NCBI GenBank assembly: GCA_037127315.1
Contig: JBBBDQ010001275.1
Location: 186,001 to 250,000 of the forward strand
DNA length: 64,000 nucleotides
Reading direction: 5' to 3'
Source of the DNA: Ascarosepion bandense
Lineage: Eukaryota > Mollusca > Cephalopoda > Sepiida > Sepiidae
The notes beneath the pieces were generated by a model that was not told the origin of the DNA, did not search any database, and was given only the letters and a program-made list of their open reading frames with translations. Each line of letters starts with the position of its first letter. The stretch's first letter is position 1. This document shows, piece after piece, positions 62,122 to 64,000 of the stretch. The translations under genes were made by a program, and so were the position numbers.

Positions 62122-64000
62122 TGCGGCCTCGGCCGAGATAGAACTCACTACACCCTTCCAGTATTCCCTATTTGTCATAGCTCCTGTAAGGTCTTCCTTG
62201 GTGATATATGTATCTCTATGTATCCTGTCTGGAAAGGTTAACTTACGAGATCGATTGTGAGATGATGGGTGCCTCCATAATACAAATGATGAAACAAATT
62301 CATCTGTGGCATGTGCACATTGCCCAGCAAACTGGACATGTCTCTTTTGAACTAAGGTTGATACTCTTGGTAGGTCTTCCATAAATCATTTCTAGAGTTG
62401 GGTGGTTTCGCCATGAAATATCAAGTACTCTTCTGAGAAGATGAGTATAACATCCATCTAAACGGCGCTGTTGTTTTGCTGAAAGAGTCCAAGTTTCAAA
62501 TCCATAGAGTAAGACTTGGTTCAATAAGTGCACGAAAAACTTGGATTTTGATCTTACGATCAAGATTGGATTTCCAGATCTTTTCCATTTTGTTACAAGC
62601 AGTCCATGCTACGCCTTTTCTGATATCAAAGTCTTTTTCAAAATTCTTGATGTGTGATCCTAGATATTTGTAGTCATCAACGTGTTTAAGGATGTTATTT
62701 TTTATTTTTTTAATCATCTCACCCCAAGCAAGGCATTCCACTGCCACTATTGCGCATGGGGTTACATAGGGGAAGGTAAAGAGAAGGAGTGGTTAGACAG
62801 GGAATGTCAGGAGGAAGGTGACAGATGAGTAAGGATAGCGAGGATGAGGGTTGGGCAGATGGGAAGAGTGTTTGATAGAATGGGAGCAGGTTAGTGTGTT
62901 AGGAGGTGTCTATTGACCTTACATTTAAACTCCTGGAGATTGTAGCCGTTGGGGAAGCAATCGTTTGGAAGAGAATTCCACAGTCGGGAAGTGCGAGGAA
63001 AGAAACTGTTGGAGTAGAAGTTACGGCTGCATTTTATGGGTTTCACTGTAAAAGGGTGGGATCTAGTTGCTAATCTAGTATCTCGTTCAAATACGTATTT
63101 AGGGGGCACCAGTGATCTAAGTTCATCGGAGCAGAAAAGATTTCCAGATCTTTTCCATTTTGTTAAAACTCGAGAGAGTTTTAATTTCATGATTGCTGTG
63201 AATATTAATTGGCATGCACTCAGTTTTGGTTTCATTCAGGTGAAGCCCTGAACAGTTTGCTGCAGATTCAAGAGAAGATAGGAGTGCCTGAGCACTAAGG
63301 AGGTTCTCTGACAACAGCACAATGTCATCAGCATTGGTAATATATAGTGCAGGATAACGTGAACTTCTTCTAGGCTGATACATGAGTCCATTTTCTTTTA
63401 TTGTATCCACAGAGATGCGCATGATGTCGTCTATTACAATGATGAAAAGAAAAGGTGAAAGTGTATCGCCTTGGAGAATACCAGCTAGAATATCAAAAGG
63501 CTCTGTTTCACCATCTGGAGTCAGGACTGTGGCTTGTGTGTTTGTATACAATACTTTAATGGACTTCAATGATTTCTACTGGTATGCCAAACAGTCCAAG
63601 AATTTTGAACATAGTCTAGCGGTTGACTGAGTCAAAAGCTTTACTAAAGTCTACAAAGATAAGAGCTGCAGTTTTATTGCAGAATGTGATTTTCTCAATT
63701 ATTCTACACAGAGTGAGAATTTGCCCAAGAGTGGAATGACCTTGGCAGAAACCATTTTGGTTTTTGCGTAGAATGGGCTCTATTTTTGAGCAAACACGAT
63801 TTAGAAGTAGCTTGATATAAATTTTCACAGCTATAGGCAGCAACGAAATACAACGATAGTTGGTTGGCAGTGTCAAATCACCCTTTTTGGGAGTGGGAAT
63901 GATTTGTGACCGTAGCCAGATGATTAGGTGAAACATGGCTAAACTTTGCATAGTTACATAGGTCAAGAAGTAATTGGTGAAAAATATGGTCTTTCCGCAA
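62122..64000 (-). mobile_element. RTE-type LINE (second family), reverse transcriptase to 3' end, runs off the window
   Basis: Minus-strand order: LPTNYRCISLLPIAVKIYIK, QNGFCQGHSTLGQ, motif A ALIFVDFSKAFDSVNR (63616-63966). After a frame break: KVLYTNTQATVLTPDGETEP, motif B GILQGDTLSPFLF, a damaged motif C (YITNADDIVLLSEN, three residues shorter than the family's DADFADD form) and SGLHLNETKTECMP. Then a Jockey insertion. Beyond it: HVDDYKYLGSHI, CNKMEKIWKSNLDRKIKIQV, GFETWTLSAKQQRRLDGCYT, LLRRVLDISWRNHPTLEMIY, RHVQFAGQC and EDLTGAMTNREYWKGVVSSI. Frame breaks and stops make it inactive. Confidence 0.9.
62697..63138 (-). mobile_element. Jockey-type LINE 3' end inserted in the RTE-type LINE
   Basis: Minus strand: truncated at CSDELRSLVPPKYVFERDTR, then RSHPFTVKPIKCSRNFYSNS, FFPRTSRLWNSLPNDCFPNG, FKCKVNRHLLTH and stop. 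The complete 3' UTR and an A-rich tail face 62697. The readable C-terminus has no internal stop, so it is a young insertion. Confidence 0.93.

Noticed and set aside
62569..63165. Simple target-site duplication of the Jockey insertion
   Set aside because: The two 27-bp copies are not both adjacent to the insert: about 100 bp of host LINE lies between one copy and the poly(A) end.

Overview
The window looks like non-coding sequence from an animal nuclear genome, most likely a cephalopod such as an octopus. It is AT-rich and crowded with long (TA)n, (CA)n and (GATA)n arrays. It holds several tRNA-derived SINE families, RTE- and Jockey-type LINE pieces, Helitron-like ends, mariner, Tc1 and hAT relics, and Penelope-like pieces. 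There is no operon structure and no ribosome binding site. I recognise no intact host protein gene and no confident exon. The organism call is inference from the repeat mix; no host gene supports it.

Layout. 0-9 kb: SINEs, a Helitron-like element at 2.0-2.8 kb, a tandem SINE pair inside a Jockey remnant (3.4-4.4 kb), a 5S rRNA pseudogene joined to a SINE (4.8-5.2 kb), and nested SINE and Jockey insertions (7.1-8.4 kb). 9-15 kb: an RTE copy with an internal duplication, Jockey 3' ends, a Tc1-like relic, a solo LTR with a 5-bp target duplication, palindromes, and a 97-bp segment copied exactly into a (TA)n array. 15-24 kb: microsatellites, Jockey 3' ends (the longest reading frame is 226 codons), an RTE copy, and a mariner relic split by a SINE. 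24-32 kb: a SINE with clean target duplication, a second Helitron, a second RTE copy with the same internal duplication, and a mariner N-terminal relic. 32-38.7 kb: SINEs that end in (TA)n, a 0.9-kb pyrimidine tract, SINE-like elements sharing the Jockey tail, a hAT relic, and an RTE copy with an intact YADD box. 39-44 kb: a Penelope-like GIY-YIG relic between inverted repeats, then the most complete Jockey copy (endonuclease to tail). 44-54 kb: a palindromic MITE pair, old LINE scraps, a third Helitron, and a 90-bp minisatellite. 54-64 kb: large foldback repeats, a Jockey copy, a fourth Helitron, a mariner-like transposase relic, and a second RTE-type LINE interrupted by a Jockey 3' end.

No genes cooperate here. 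What the window shows is mobilisation: LINE reverse transcriptases with shared 3' tails, the SINEs that probably borrow them, and rearrangements (template switches, tandem duplications, foldbacks) that I read as copying errors. I found no previously undescribed functional system. The most interesting signals are structural: SINE tails that run into (TA)n, a recurrent CTGAAGA-stem-GAAA hairpin in Penelope-like repeats, a duplicated RTE subfamily whose linker resembles a minisatellite, and copied filler DNA.
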